The translations under genes and the position numbers were made by a program. Below are positions 17,360 to 26,756 of a stretch of 64,000 nucleotides of DNA, piece after piece. The DNA lies in NCBI RefSeq assembly GCF_007845675.1, contig NZ_VOBR01000007.1, positions 186,001-250,000 on the forward strand, read 5' to 3'. The stretch is from Lentzea tibetensis (GTDB lineage: Bacteria; Actinomycetota; Actinomycetes; Mycobacteriales; Pseudonocardiaceae). The stretch's first letter is position 1. Every line of letters starts with the position of its first letter. A model generated the notes under the pieces. It saw only the letters and a program-made list of their open reading frames with translations, did no database searches and had not been told where the DNA came from.

Positions 17360-18348
17360 ACGTTGGGGATCACGCTGCTGCCGTAGGCGTCCCGCGTCTT
17401 GTCCTTCTCGTCGTGCATCAGGTACAGCGCGAAGTTGTCGACACCGATCTCCCGCAGCTCCTGCAAGCGGTCCACATGCGCTTGCTCGGGCCCGACGAGG
17501 CAGAACCGGTCGACGATCTCGTCCGGCACGAAGTCGGTCGACGGGTTGCCCGCCTTGCCGTGGTGCGCGTAGTCGTAGCCCTCGCGTCCCTTGATGTAGT
17601 CGGTCAGCGCCTTCGGCACGACACCGGAGTCGCCGTACCGCGACACGAGATCCGCGACGTGGTTGCCGACCATGCCGCCGAACCACCGCAGCTGGTCGCG
17701 CTGGTGCGCGAGATCCGTGCCGACGTACGCGGGCGCCGCCACGCACATCGTGATCGCCGAGGGATCCCGGCCGGCGTCGGCGGCGGCGGCACGGACCGAG
17801 CCGATGGTCCACCGGGCGATGTCCGGGTCCGCGGTCTGCAGGATGAAGCCGTCGGCCTGCTCACCGACCATCTTCAGCGCCTTGGGACCGTACGCGGCCA
17901 TCCAGATCTCGAGCTTTCCGTTGCGCACCCACGGGATGCGCACGGGAGCGCCGTGGTGCTCCACCTCGCGCCCCTCGGCCAGCTCCTTGATCACGTGCAT
18001 GGCCGATCCGAGCGTGGCCAGTGACGCGGGCTTCTGGCCGATCACCCGCCGCGCCGAGTCGCCGCGCCCGATGCCGCACACGGTGCGGTTGCCGAACATG
18101 TCGTTCAACGTGGCGAAGAGCGATGCCGTCACCGACCAGTCGCGGGTGGACGGGTTGGTGACCATCGGCCCGACGACCAGCGACGACGTGGCCGCCAGCA
18201 CCTGCGAGTAGATGACGAACGGCTCCTGCCACAGCACGCACGAGTCGAACGTCCAGCCGTAGCGGAAACCGCAGTCCTCGGCGGCTTTGAGGCCCGCCAC
18301 CACGTCCGACGCGGGCGGGTCGGTCTGCAGTACGACTCCGAAGTCCAC
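17356..18348 (-). CDS. LLM-class F420-dependent oxidoreductase
   Basis: 330-aa luciferase-like TIM-barrel flavin/F420 oxidoreductase, resembling the group that accompanies hydantoinase genes in actinobacteria. It begins DFGVVLQTDPP and has the typical CGIGRGDSARRVIG and PEQAHVDRL blocks. Substrate unknown; as the last gene of the operon it may act on a dihydropyrimidine or related compound (inference). The GTG at 18348 has AGGG nine bases upstream. It follows the hydantoinase by 13 bases. Confidence 0.85.
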   Translation of the reverse strand: MDFGVVLQTDPPASDVVAGLKAAEDCGFRYGWTFDSCVLWQEPFVIYSQVLAATSSLVVGPMVTNPSTRDWSVTASLFATLNDMFGNRTVCGIGRGDSARRVIGQKPASLATLGSAMHVIKELAEGREVEHHGAPVRIPWVRNGKLEIWMAAYGPKALKMVGEQADGFILQTADPDIARWTIGSVRAAAADAGRDPSAITMCVAAPAYVGTDLAHQRDQLRWFGGMVGNHVADLVSRYGDSGVVPKALTDYIKGREGYDYAHHGKAGNPSTDFVPDEIVDRFCLVGPEQAHVDRLQELREIGVDNFALYLMHDEKDKTRDAYGSSVIPNV

Positions 18349-18361
18349 GAGCGAAGCCCTT

Positions 18362-19747
18362 TCAGATCAGGTACTGGTTCAGTTCTCGCGAAAGGAACTT
18401 GCCGTGTCCGGCACCGCCGTGGAACGTCCCGTCGGCGATGACCACCCGTCCGCGTGACAGCACGGTGTCGACCTTGCCGGTGACCTCCATGCCCTCGTAC
18501 GCCGAGTAGTCGACGGCCATGTGGTGCGTCTCCGACGAGATCGTCTGCCGGGCGATGGGGTCGTAGACCACGATGTCCGCGTCCGCGCCCGGCGCGATCA
18601 CGCCCTTGCGCGGGTACAGGCCGAACATCCGCGCCGGGGTGGTCGACGTGATCTCCACCCAGCGGTTGACCGTCAGCTCGCCCTTCACCACACCCTGGTG
18701 CAGCAGGTCCATCCGGTGCTCGACGCCAGGCATGCCGTTCGGGATCTTCGAGAAGTCACCGACGCCGAGCTGCTTCTGGTCCTTGAAGCAGAACGGGCAG
18801 TGGTCCGTCGACACGATCGACAGGTCGTTGGTCCGCAGGCCGCGCCACAGCGTCGCCTGGTGCTCCTTGGGGCGCAGCGGGGGAGAGGCGACGAACTTCG
18901 CGCCCTCGAAGCCGGGCCGCGCCATGTCCTCCAGCGACAGGTACAGGTACTGCGGACACGTCTCGGCGAACACGTTCTGCCCGGTGTCGCGCGCGGCCGT
19001 CACCGCGTCCAGCGCCTGCGCGGCACTCAGGTGCACGATGTACAGCGGAGCGCCGGTGACCTTGGCGAGCTGGATCGCGCGGTTCGTCGCCTCGCCCTCC
19101 AGCTCCGGCGGCCGGGTCAGCCCGTGCTGCACGGGATCGCCCTTGCCCTCGGCCAGCGCCTGCGCGACGAGCTGGTCGATCGCGATGCCGTTCTCGGCGT
19201 GCATCATGATCGTCGAACCGGTCTCGCGCGCCTTCTGCATCGCGCGCAGGATCTCGCCGTCGGTGGCGTAGAAGACGCCGGGGTAGGCCATGAACATCTT
19301 GAAGCTGTTCACGCCGCCCTCGATGCAGGCCTCCATCTCCTTCAGCGACGCGTCGTTCACGTCGGAGATGATCATGTGGAACCCGTAGTCGATCGCGCAG
19401 TTGCCGTCGGCCTTCTCGTGCCACTTGTCCATCGTGGACAGCAGCGAGGTGCCCTTGGCCTGCACGGCGAAGTCGATGATCGTCGTCGTGCCGCCCCACG
19501 CGGCGGCCGTCGTGCCGGTCTCGAACGTGTCCGCGGACTGGGTGCCGCCGAACGGCATCTCCATGTGCGTGTGCGCGTCGATGCCGCCGGGGATGACGTA
19601 CTTGCCCGCCGCGTCGATCACCGTGTCGGCCTCGAGCGGGAAGCCCGGCGTGACCAGCGCCGCGATCTTCTCGTCCTGCACGAGCACGTCGGCGGCGTGC
19701 GTGCCCGTCGCGTTCACGACGAGCCCGTTGCGGATCAGGATGCTCAC
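18362..19747 (-). CDS. Dihydropyrimidinase / D-hydantoinase
   Basis: 461-aa cyclic amidohydrolase that opens dihydrouracil or 5-substituted hydantoins to the N-carbamoyl amino acid. Visible metal sites: HTHME in DAHTHMEMPFGG, the carboxylated Lys in SFKMFMAYPG, and later His/Asp ligands in MMHAENG, YIVHLSAA and DHCPF. The GTG at 19747 overlaps the stop of the nitrilase gene. The neighbouring ureidopropionase and permease support a role in pyrimidine/hydantoin use. Confidence 0.94.
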   Translation of the reverse strand: MSILIRNGLVVNATGTHAADVLVQDEKIAALVTPGFPLEADTVIDAAGKYVIPGGIDAHTHMEMPFGGTQSADTFETGTTAAAWGGTTTIIDFAVQAKGTSLLSTMDKWHEKADGNCAIDYGFHMIISDVNDASLKEMEACIEGGVNSFKMFMAYPGVFYATDGEILRAMQKARETGSTIMMHAENGIAIDQLVAQALAEGKGDPVQHGLTRPPELEGEATNRAIQLAKVTGAPLYIVHLSAAQALDAVTAARDTGQNVFAETCPQYLYLSLEDMARPGFEGAKFVASPPLRPKEHQATLWRGLRTNDLSIVSTDHCPFCFKDQKQLGVGDFSKIPNGMPGVEHRMDLLHQGVVKGELTVNRWVEITSTTPARMFGLYPRKGVIAPGADADIVVYDPIARQTISSETHHMAVDYSAYEGMEVTGKVDTVLSRGRVVIADGTFHGGAGHGKFLSRELNQYLI

Positions 19748-20586
19748 GGCTGCACCAGCCTGTCGTAGGTGTCGGGGCGGCGGTCGCGGTAGAACGCCCA
19801 CACGTCGCGCACCTCGGTCAGCAGGTCCATGTCCAGGTCGCGGACCACGACCTCTTCCTCGGTGTCCGACGCGGCGTCGCCGACGAGCTGGCCGCGCGGG
19901 TTGACGAAGTACGTCTGCCCGTAGAACTCGTTGTCGCCCAGCGGTTCCACGCCGACGCGGTTGATCGCGCCGACGAAGTACTCGTTCGCGACGGCCGCCG
20001 CTGGCTGCTCCAGCTTCCACAGGTACTCGGACAGGCTGCGCGACGTCGCCGACGGGTTGAACACGATCTTCGCGCCCGCCAGGCCCAGCGCGCGCCAGCC
20101 CTCGGGGAAGTGCCGCTCGTAGCAGATGTAGACGCCGATCCGGCCGACCGCGGTGTCGAACGTCGGGTAACCGAGGTTGCCCGGCTTGAAGTAGAACTTC
20201 TCCCAGAAGCCCTTCACCTGCGGGATGTGGTTCTTGCGGTACTTCCCGAGGTACGTGCCGTCCGCGTCGATCACCGCCGCGGTGTTGAAGTAGACACCCG
20301 GCTGCTCCTGCTCGTACATCGGCACGACGAGCACGACGCCGTTCTGCTCGGCCACCTGGCACATCAGCTCGGTGGTCGGGCCGTCCGGGATGCCCTCGGT
20401 GTAGGAGTAGAAGTCCGCGTCCTGCACCTGGCAGAAGTACGGGCCGTAGAACAGTTCCTGGAGGCACACCACCTGGGCGCCCTGCGACGCGGCGGCGCGG
20501 ATGTGCTCGACCGCGTTCGCGATCATCGACTCCTTGTCACCGGTCCACTTCTGCTGAACCAGGCCGGCCCTGACGATGTTGCTCAC
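19744..20586 (-). CDS. Nitrilase-superfamily N-carbamoyl amidohydrolase (beta-ureidopropionase type)
   Basis: 280-aa carbon-nitrogen hydrolase. The Glu-Lys-Cys triad is visible: Glu in LQELFYGPYF, Lys in KYRKNHIP, Cys in YICYERHFPEG. It would cleave the carbamoyl group released by the hydantoinase, giving beta-alanine or an amino acid plus CO2 and ammonia (family knowledge). Overlaps of 4 nt with both neighbours show a tight operon. Confidence 0.93.
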   Translation of the reverse strand: MSNIVRAGLVQQKWTGDKESMIANAVEHIRAAASQGAQVVCLQELFYGPYFCQVQDADFYSYTEGIPDGPTTELMCQVAEQNGVVLVVPMYEQEQPGVYFNTAAVIDADGTYLGKYRKNHIPQVKGFWEKFYFKPGNLGYPTFDTAVGRIGVYICYERHFPEGWRALGLAGAKIVFNPSATSRSLSEYLWKLEQPAAAVANEYFVGAINRVGVEPLGDNEFYGQTYFVNPRGQLVGDAASDTEEEVVVRDLDMDLLTEVRDVWAFYRDRRPDTYDRLVQP

Positions 20587-22085
20587 CTGTTCTCCTTCTC
20601 GCGTGCGGACAGGGCGTAGAACACGACGAACCCGACGACCAGGCCGATCACCCAGTTGTAGTCGTACGCCCACTTCAGGAACGGGATCAAGCCGTCCGCC
20701 GGGAACGGTCCGCCGTACGCACCGCCGACGGCGCACACGCCGCCGAGGACGGTGGCCACGACGGCTCGCCAGTTCCAGCCGCCGTTGAACCAGTACCTGC
20801 CCCTGCCGTCTTCGTAGAGGTCCTGCAGATGCAGTTGGGTCTTGCCGATCACCCAGTACCCGGCGATGAACACGCCTGCGACCGACGCCAGCAGACCGCC
20901 GTAGAAACCGAGCCAGGCGAAGATGTAGATGTTCGGGTCGCTGATCAGCCGCCACGGCTGGATGACGATGCCGAGCACGCCGGTGATCAGCCCGCCGAAC
21001 GCGAACGTGATCTTCTTCGGGAACGCGTTGGAGAAGTCGTAGCTGGGGCTCACCACGTTCGCCGCGAGGTTCGCGCTGATCGTCGCCAGCACCAGCGAGA
21101 TCAACGCGACGAGCACGACGAGCGTGCTGTCGAACCTGCTCGCCAGGTCCGCCGGGTCCCAGATCGCCTCGCCGTACAACGCCTGCGCGCCGGACGTCGT
21201 CAGGATCGCGACGATCGCGATGAAGCTCATCGTCGTCGGCAGACCCAGGATCTGACCGGTGATCTGCTTGCGCTGACTCCCACCGAACCGGGTGAAGTCC
21301 GGCATGTTCAGGCTGAGCGTCGACCAGAACGCGATCATGCCCATCAGCGCGGGGAAGAACAGCTTCCAGAAGTCCGGGCCCCAGCCGAGCTTCGACTGCT
21401 CCTGCAGGATCGGCCCGAACCCGCCCGCCTTGCCGACGACGTAGCCCAGCAGCACGAGGAACCCGATGCTGACGAGCGGCGCCGTCCAGTTCTCGAACCG
21501 GCGGATCGCGTCCATGCCGCGCCAGATGATCAGCATCTGCACGACCCAGAACCCGAAGAAGCACAGCCACAGCGTCCACGTCTGCCCGGCGATCTGCGGC
21601 GCCTTGGTCCACGGGTCACCGGCGAGCTTGCCGATGATCACGTGCAGCGCCTTGCCGCCCACCCACGTCTGGATGCCGAACCACGCGCACGCGATGAACG
21701 CCCTCAGCAGTGCGACGAGGTTCGCCCCGCGGATCCCGTAGAACGCCCGCGCGAACACCGGGAACGGGATGCCGTACTTGGTGCCCGCGTGGCTGTTCAG
21801 CAGCATCGGGATCAGCACGATCAGGTTGCCGAGCGTGATCGTGAGGAACGCCTGCACCCAGTCCATGCCGATCGCGATGAGCGACGCGGCCAGCGTGTAG
21901 CTGGGGATGTTGTGCGCCATGCCCATCCACAGCGCGAAGAAGTTGTACGTGGTCCACGTCCGCTTCTCGATCGGGACGGGAGCCAGCTCGGAGTTGAAGA
22001 AGCGGCTGTCCTGGATGGGACTCACGTCTTGGAGCTCGACGCGGCCATCGGGTGTGACCTGGGTTGGTGCTGGGTCAACGGCCAT
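20583..22085 (-). CDS. NCS1-family hydantoin/nucleobase permease
   Basis: 500-aa membrane transporter with about 12 helices, of the nucleobase-cation-symport-1 family (Mhp1-like). It opens with a polar N-terminus, then TYNFFALWMGMAHNIPSY, the family signature region. It probably imports hydantoins, allantoin or pyrimidines with Na+ or H+. It is the first gene of the operon; the ATG at 22085 has GGGAG six bases upstream. It is divergent from the Tat-signal hydrolase gene, so the operon promoter lies in 22086-22237. Confidence 0.93.
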   Translation of the reverse strand: MAVDPAPTQVTPDGRVELQDVSPIQDSRFFNSELAPVPIEKRTWTTYNFFALWMGMAHNIPSYTLAASLIAIGMDWVQAFLTITLGNLIVLIPMLLNSHAGTKYGIPFPVFARAFYGIRGANLVALLRAFIACAWFGIQTWVGGKALHVIIGKLAGDPWTKAPQIAGQTWTLWLCFFGFWVVQMLIIWRGMDAIRRFENWTAPLVSIGFLVLLGYVVGKAGGFGPILQEQSKLGWGPDFWKLFFPALMGMIAFWSTLSLNMPDFTRFGGSQRKQITGQILGLPTTMSFIAIVAILTTSGAQALYGEAIWDPADLASRFDSTLVVLVALISLVLATISANLAANVVSPSYDFSNAFPKKITFAFGGLITGVLGIVIQPWRLISDPNIYIFAWLGFYGGLLASVAGVFIAGYWVIGKTQLHLQDLYEDGRGRYWFNGGWNWRAVVATVLGGVCAVGGAYGGPFPADGLIPFLKWAYDYNWVIGLVVGFVVFYALSAREKENR

Positions 22086-22237
22086 CGGTCGCTCCCTTGT
22101 TACGCTGCTGAAACAACGCGAACGCGGTCGGTTCCACCCCGGAATCCTGGGTCCGGTGCAGTTGGCGTGGCAGTGTCAGAGTGTCCACGCTTCGCATGAT
22201 CGGCGCACATTGTGTCCGTTGCGTGTTCACTGGTGAC

Positions 22238-22945
22238 ATGACGATCAACCGTCGCGGCCTCCTGATCGGCGCCGGCGTGCTCGGACTGGGGGCGGCCGGA
22301 CTGGGCGCGAACTCCGTCCGCGGCCGTCGTCTGCTCGGGCGGACCGGTCCGGACGGCGAGGTGCCCTCCGTGTCGCCCGCGGCCGTCGTGCGGAAGCCGT
22401 GGGGTGCGGTGATCGGCTCCGGGCCTCCGGTGCTCGCACTGCACGGACGCGGCGGCGACGTCGACTGGTGGGTCGGGCTCGGGCTGCCGCAGTTCCTCAC
22501 CTCTGCCGGTGGCGGGTTCTCGATCCTCGCGGTCGACGGCGACGAGGACTACTGGGTGGATCTCGAGTTGCCCGAGCCGGTGGTGGCCGCGCTCGGCGTG
22601 TCGATGGGCGGGTTCGGGGTGCTGGACCTGGCCCGGCGGGTGCCCTTGCGGGCCGTCGCGGCGATCAGCCCGGCGTTGTTCCCGACGTGGGAGGACGCGG
22701 ACGTGATCAAGGGGTTCGCGTCGCGCGAGATCTGGGAGGCGCACGAACCGCTGCGGCACACCGGCGAGGTCACAGCGCCGGTGGGCGTGTGGTGCGGGCG
22801 GGAGGACCCGTTCCACGATCCCGCGCAGGACCTCGCGGCGCGCGTCGAAGCCCAGGTGCGGTCGTTCGACCACGGCGCGCACGACAACGGCTACTGGCGC
22901 CGGGTGATGCCCGAGGCGCTGAGGTTCATCAAGGACCGCCTGTAG
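22238..22945 (+). CDS. Tat-exported alpha/beta hydrolase (esterase-like)
   Basis: 235-aa protein. The N-terminus MTINRRGLLIGAGVLG is a twin-arginine signal with a hydrophobic helix. The nucleophile elbow GVSMGGFG, an HGRGGD oxyanion region and a late His in GAHDNGYW fit an alpha/beta hydrolase of the esterase D/feruloyl-esterase type. Substrate unknown. I chose the ATG at 22238 because it puts the RR motif right at the N-terminus. Its stop abuts the convergent gene downstream. Confidence 0.8.
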   Translation: MTINRRGLLIGAGVLGLGAAGLGANSVRGRRLLGRTGPDGEVPSVSPAAVVRKPWGAVIGSGPPVLALHGRGGDVDWWVGLGLPQFLTSAGGGFSILAVDGDEDYWVDLELPEPVVAALGVSMGGFGVLDLARRVPLRAVAAISPALFPTWEDADVIKGFASREIWEAHEPLRHTGEVTAPVGVWCGREDPFHDPAQDLAARVEAQVRSFDHGAHDNGYWRRVMPEALRFIKDRL

Positions 22946-23926
22946 TCAGGCCACCGGTCGCAGCCACGGGCGCAGCGCGAGCCCGCCGATCTTCGCGAGC
23001 TTCTCCTGCAGCGCGGGCGTGACCATCACCAGTTCGACCTCGACCGAGTCAACGCCACCCGAGGTGTAGATGCCGTTGGCCGGATCGCGCATCAGCTCGT
23101 GCAGCACCTCGTTCGCCTTGGCGTGCAAGGACTCCTGGTCGGCCAGGCTCGGACGGCCGGGCGCGCTGACGACGCAGAGGTTGCCGCTGTAGCGGCTCCG
23201 CAGTGCACGGCCCTCCTCGGCCGGATCACCGCTGACGACCTCGACGACGAGCACCCTGGCGGCGCTCGCCATGTCCATCGTGGTCGCCGGGACGCCGCCC
23301 GGATACGACACCCACGGCCTGCGGAACCGGTCCGGGTGCTGCTCCTGGACGTACCGGGTCAGCTCCTTGTCGTCGCCCTCACCGGGAGACTCCCAGCCGG
23401 CGGACGGGGGTGAGCACGGCGGCGGCCCGAACGGGTCGGAGGGCACGGTCGCCGCGGCGGGCGGTTTCTGCTCGGCGACGGTCAGCACACCACCCCGCCA
23501 CACGCCGCGCAGCTGGGCGGTCCCGTCGGGGGACAGCTGGTTCACGTCGACCCCGACGACCGGTACGCCGAACGGGCAGTCGTGCTGCGGCGAGGCGATC
23601 GCGAACGTCGGCGCGGGCGCGCAGAACCTGGCCGGCTTGCCGGACTGCGCGACGACCCGTCCCGTCGCCCGCACCTCGGTGCCCTCGCGCACCACGAGCG
23701 GAGCGGCCGGCTCGGATCCCGCCTGTGCCGTGGCGAAGCCGAACGGCCGGTCGGACTCGGTGCTGCCGCTCGACTGCGGACGGGTCACCAGGTACGCCCC
23801 GCCCGCCACCAGGACGGCGGCCGCCGCCGCCGCGAGCGGAACCCAGCGGCGCCGCCGCGGCGGTTCGGCAGGCGGTCGGTCCGGTGTTCCGGCCTCGTTC
23901 ACCAGGTTGTCGACGGGGTCGTTCAC
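22946..23926 (-). CDS. Membrane-anchored extracytoplasmic protein, unknown
   Basis: 326-aa protein. A Pro/Arg-rich cytoplasmic stretch (1-28) leads into one membrane helix (about 29-47, VPLAAAAAAVLVAGGAYL), and the rest is outside. The exterior has several Cys (FCAPAPTF, HDCPFG, PPCSPP, NLCVV), so disulphides are likely. No enzyme motif. The GTG at 23926 is preceded by GGGGGAGG. Function unknown. Confidence 0.7.
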   Translation of the reverse strand: MNDPVDNLVNEAGTPDRPPAEPPRRRRWVPLAAAAAAVLVAGGAYLVTRPQSSGSTESDRPFGFATAQAGSEPAAPLVVREGTEVRATGRVVAQSGKPARFCAPAPTFAIASPQHDCPFGVPVVGVDVNQLSPDGTAQLRGVWRGGVLTVAEQKPPAAATVPSDPFGPPPCSPPSAGWESPGEGDDKELTRYVQEQHPDRFRRPWVSYPGGVPATTMDMASAARVLVVEVVSGDPAEEGRALRSRYSGNLCVVSAPGRPSLADQESLHAKANEVLHELMRDPANGIYTSGGVDSVEVELVMVTPALQEKLAKIGGLALRPWLRPVA

Positions 23927-23997
23927 CCGGTCACCTCCCCCAAGACGTGAGCTTCATCCGTGAGACGGAAGTGCTGTCGATCCGCGTTGCTCACCCT

Positions 23998-25902
23998 TCA
24001 CCGGCCGACTCGGAACTGCTCCACCAGCTCCTCGGCCTCGGCGATGTTGTCCGGCGTCTCCACCGCGCGCATCCCGTCGAGCGACGCCGTCCACGCCTGC
24101 TCGGCGGCGGCGTGCCTGCCGAGCGCGAACAGCACGCGGCCGAGGTTGAGCCGCAGGCGGGCTTCGGCGGCGATGTCGCCGAACTCGCGGCACGTCGCCA
24201 GCCCCGTCTCCAGGTGCAGGAGCGCCTGCTGGAGCCTGCCCGTGCCCAGGCAGGCGATGCCGAGCTGGTTGCGGGTGCTGATGGCGTGGTACGACCCGTC
24301 CTCGTCGCGCCGCAACGACTCCTCGAGGCACTCGATCGCCTCGGTGAAGCGCTTCTGGTGGAGCAGGACCGCACCGAGGTTGCCGAGCAGCACGTACGAC
24401 GCTTGGTCGTCGTGCAGCTTCTCGGCCTCGGCCAGCGCCGAGTGCAGCACCATGATCGCGTCGTCGGTGTGGCCACCCAGCAGCAGCACCCGGCTGACCG
24501 TGCTCATCGCGCGGAGCACCGCCTCGTGCATACCCAGTTCCAGCGCGCGCTGCGCGGTGCGCAGCAACAGGTCGTGAGCTTCCCGCAGCTGTCCCGCCGT
24601 CGCGAGCGCGGCGCCCTGTTCGTTGAGCGCCTCGAGCTCGGCGTCCTCCGCGCCCAGCTCGCGCGCCGACGACTCGGCCAGCTCGCTGATCTCCAGCCAC
24701 GCCGAGGTGCTCGACCTGATGCGCAGCAGGAAGTACAGGCAGTGCGCCAGCCACAGCACGTCCTTGTGCCTGCCCGTCGCGTGCGCGAGCCCGGCCGCGC
24801 TGATCAGCGTCGCCCGGTTGTCGTCGAGCCACTCCAGCGCCGCCGGCGTGTTCTGCTCGCGGAACTCCTGGTCCGCCTTGGCGCTGCGGCCGGTGAAGTA
24901 CACCATCAGCCGGTCGAGCGCCGCCTCGCGCTCGGTGTCCGGCTCCTCGGCCAGCCGGTCCTTCGCGTACAGCCTGACCAGGTCGTGGAACCGGTAGCCG
25001 GGTTCGAGCAGGTGCGCGGTCCGCAACGCGCGCAGCGTCTTGCGGGTCTGTGGGAACGGCGTGTACGTCAGCATCGCCGCGCACTCGACGGTGAACCCGT
25101 CACCGGGGTGCAACGCCAGCAGCCGGAACAACCGTTGCTGCTCGACGGAAAGCGCGTTGTAGGAGAGGGCGAAGGTCGCTTGCAGGCCGTCGAGCAGGTC
25201 GAACTGGGCCTCGCGCAGCTCGTCGGCCCAGTCGGCGTCGGGCCGTTCCGGCTCGGTCTCGCGCAGCGCGGCCATGATCTGCAACGCCAGCGGCAGGTGC
25301 CCGCACAACGACGCGAGCTCGGTGGAGCCGACCAGCGCGACCGACGAGTCGACGTCGAGCACGTCCAGCTCGACGTGCCGGGCACCGGTGAGCCCGGTCA
25401 GCTTGTGCCTGCTCGTCACGATCACCTGATGCCCCGCGGGCAGCAGCGGTGTGACCTGTTCGACCGACGAGGCGTCGTCCAGCACCACGAGCATCGGCTC
25501 GCGCTCCGCGAGCAAGCTGCGGTACAGCGCGGCCTTCTCGGCTTCACCGGGTGGCGTCTCCCGCACGCCGAGCACCCACAGGAACGACTCCAGCGCCCGT
25601 TCCGACGTCCATCGGCGATCGGGGTCGTAGCCGTGCAGCTCGACGTGCAGCACCCCGCCGGGGAACGAGTGCTGTCGCGCGAAGTGCAGCACCAGCTCGG
25701 TCTTGCCGACACCGGGCAACCCCGACACCACGCTCAGCGGCGCGCCCGCCAGCGACGCGAGCTCAGCCGTGCGGCCGGTGAACGTCGGTGAGGCGCGGGG
25801 AAGCCCGTGGAGCGCCTGGTGGGACTTGGCACCGACCTGCACCGAACCGATCTTCCCGGCCTGGATGACGTGCCCGAACACGTCCCCGTGCAACTCGCTC
25901 AC
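23998..25902 (-). CDS. STAND NTPase with NB-ARC and TPR repeats
   Basis: 634-aa signalling ATPase. A short N-terminal motif (GHVIQAGKIGSVQVG, residues 10-24) is followed by an NB-ARC domain: P-loop GLPGVGKTEL at about 60, Walker B LVVLDDAS at about 138, GHLPLAL further on, and a winged-helix region. The C-terminal half is TPR-like helical repeats, for example EAIECLEESLRR. Such proteins act as regulators or defence sensors in actinomycetes; the ligand is unknown. The GTG at 25902 overlaps the MBL-fold gene's stop, so the two are coupled. A decayed relative lies just upstream. Confidence 0.87.
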   Translation of the reverse strand: MSELHGDVFGHVIQAGKIGSVQVGAKSHQALHGLPRASPTFTGRTAELASLAGAPLSVVSGLPGVGKTELVLHFARQHSFPGGVLHVELHGYDPDRRWTSERALESFLWVLGVRETPPGEAEKAALYRSLLAEREPMLVVLDDASSVEQVTPLLPAGHQVIVTSRHKLTGLTGARHVELDVLDVDSSVALVGSTELASLCGHLPLALQIMAALRETEPERPDADWADELREAQFDLLDGLQATFALSYNALSVEQQRLFRLLALHPGDGFTVECAAMLTYTPFPQTRKTLRALRTAHLLEPGYRFHDLVRLYAKDRLAEEPDTEREAALDRLMVYFTGRSAKADQEFREQNTPAALEWLDDNRATLISAAGLAHATGRHKDVLWLAHCLYFLLRIRSSTSAWLEISELAESSARELGAEDAELEALNEQGAALATAGQLREAHDLLLRTAQRALELGMHEAVLRAMSTVSRVLLLGGHTDDAIMVLHSALAEAEKLHDDQASYVLLGNLGAVLLHQKRFTEAIECLEESLRRDEDGSYHAISTRNQLGIACLGTGRLQQALLHLETGLATCREFGDIAAEARLRLNLGRVLFALGRHAAAEQAWTASLDGMRAVETPDNIAEAEELVEQFRVGR

Positions 25903-26756
25903 CGGTGTTCCGCCGTGTGGTCGTGGACCGCGTGCCGGTGGATGACGAAGTCGTCGAAGTAGTGGATGCCCATGTCGTCGCCCACGACGTCCAGCGCGTC
26001 GCGCAACGCGTGCAGGTGGTCGACGGTCATCTGCAGCGGCGGCTCGTCCGGCTGGTGCACCGCGCCGATCGGGTAGTCGTGACCGGGCTTCGTGGACATC
26101 TCGATGTGGCAGCCGAGCACGTGCGTCACCGGGTTGGCCGCGCAGAAGTCGACGAGGCGCGCGATGGTCGCCCGGTACGCGGACCAGTCGAACACGTACA
26201 GCCTGCCCCGGTACAGCGTGTCGCCGGTGAGCAGCAGCCCGGTGGTGCGGTCGTAGAACACGACCGCAGACTCCTGGTGTCCCGGACCGGGGATCACGTC
26301 CACCACCCGGTCACCGAGGTCCAGGGTCGCGTTCTTGACCGGCCAGTCGGTGAGGCCGTAGAACGACGTCACGTCGTCCAGCGACTTGCCGACCACGGTC
26401 GTCGACGGACGGTCCTCGAACTGCGCGTCCGCCGCCACGTGGTCACCGTGCGCGTGGGTGTGCACGACGAGCAGCTCGCGTTCGGAGCCGATCAGCTCGT
26501 CGATCGTGTCGCGCAGCGGGAAGTGGGCCGGGTCCGCGGTCGCACCGGTGTCGACGAGCATCGCCCGCTCGGTCCCGGCCAGCAGGAACAGGAACGGGCC
26601 CTCGTAGTTCACGGCCTTGTTCTGCCGCAGGATCCACGTCTGCTCGTCGTACCGGTGCACCTGCAGGGGCGGGTGCGTGTCGTGCTTCGGCGACGGGGAG
26701 CCCGCGTGCCAGGTGACGTCGAGGTTCACCGCACGAACTCTGCCAGCCGCGGTCAT
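25899..26756 (-). CDS. MBL-fold metallo-hydrolase
   Basis: 285-aa metallo-beta-lactamase-fold protein. The HTHAHGDH motif, PGPGHQESAVVFYDR, GDTLYRG and a final His in GCHIEMS form the dinuclear metal site of a glyoxalase II-like hydrolase. Substrate unknown. It overlaps both the STAND gene (4 nt) and the decayed STAND relative upstream (4 nt), suggesting it was part of an operon with both. Confidence 0.85.
   Translation of the reverse strand: MTAAGRVRAVNLDVTWHAGSPSPKHDTHPPLQVHRYDEQTWILRQNKAVNYEGPFLFLLAGTERAMLVDTGATADPAHFPLRDTIDELIGSERELLVVHTHAHGDHVAADAQFEDRPSTTVVGKSLDDVTSFYGLTDWPVKNATLDLGDRVVDVIPGPGHQESAVVFYDRTTGLLLTGDTLYRGRLYVFDWSAYRATIARLVDFCAANPVTHVLGCHIEMSTKPGHDYPIGAVHQPDEPPLQMTVDHLHALRDALDVVGDDMGIHYFDDFVIHRHAVHDHTAEHR

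Noticed and set aside
18521-19768. 415-codon plus-strand frame over the hydantoinase
   Set aside because: Antisense shadow with His/Arg/Val-rich composition and no domain.
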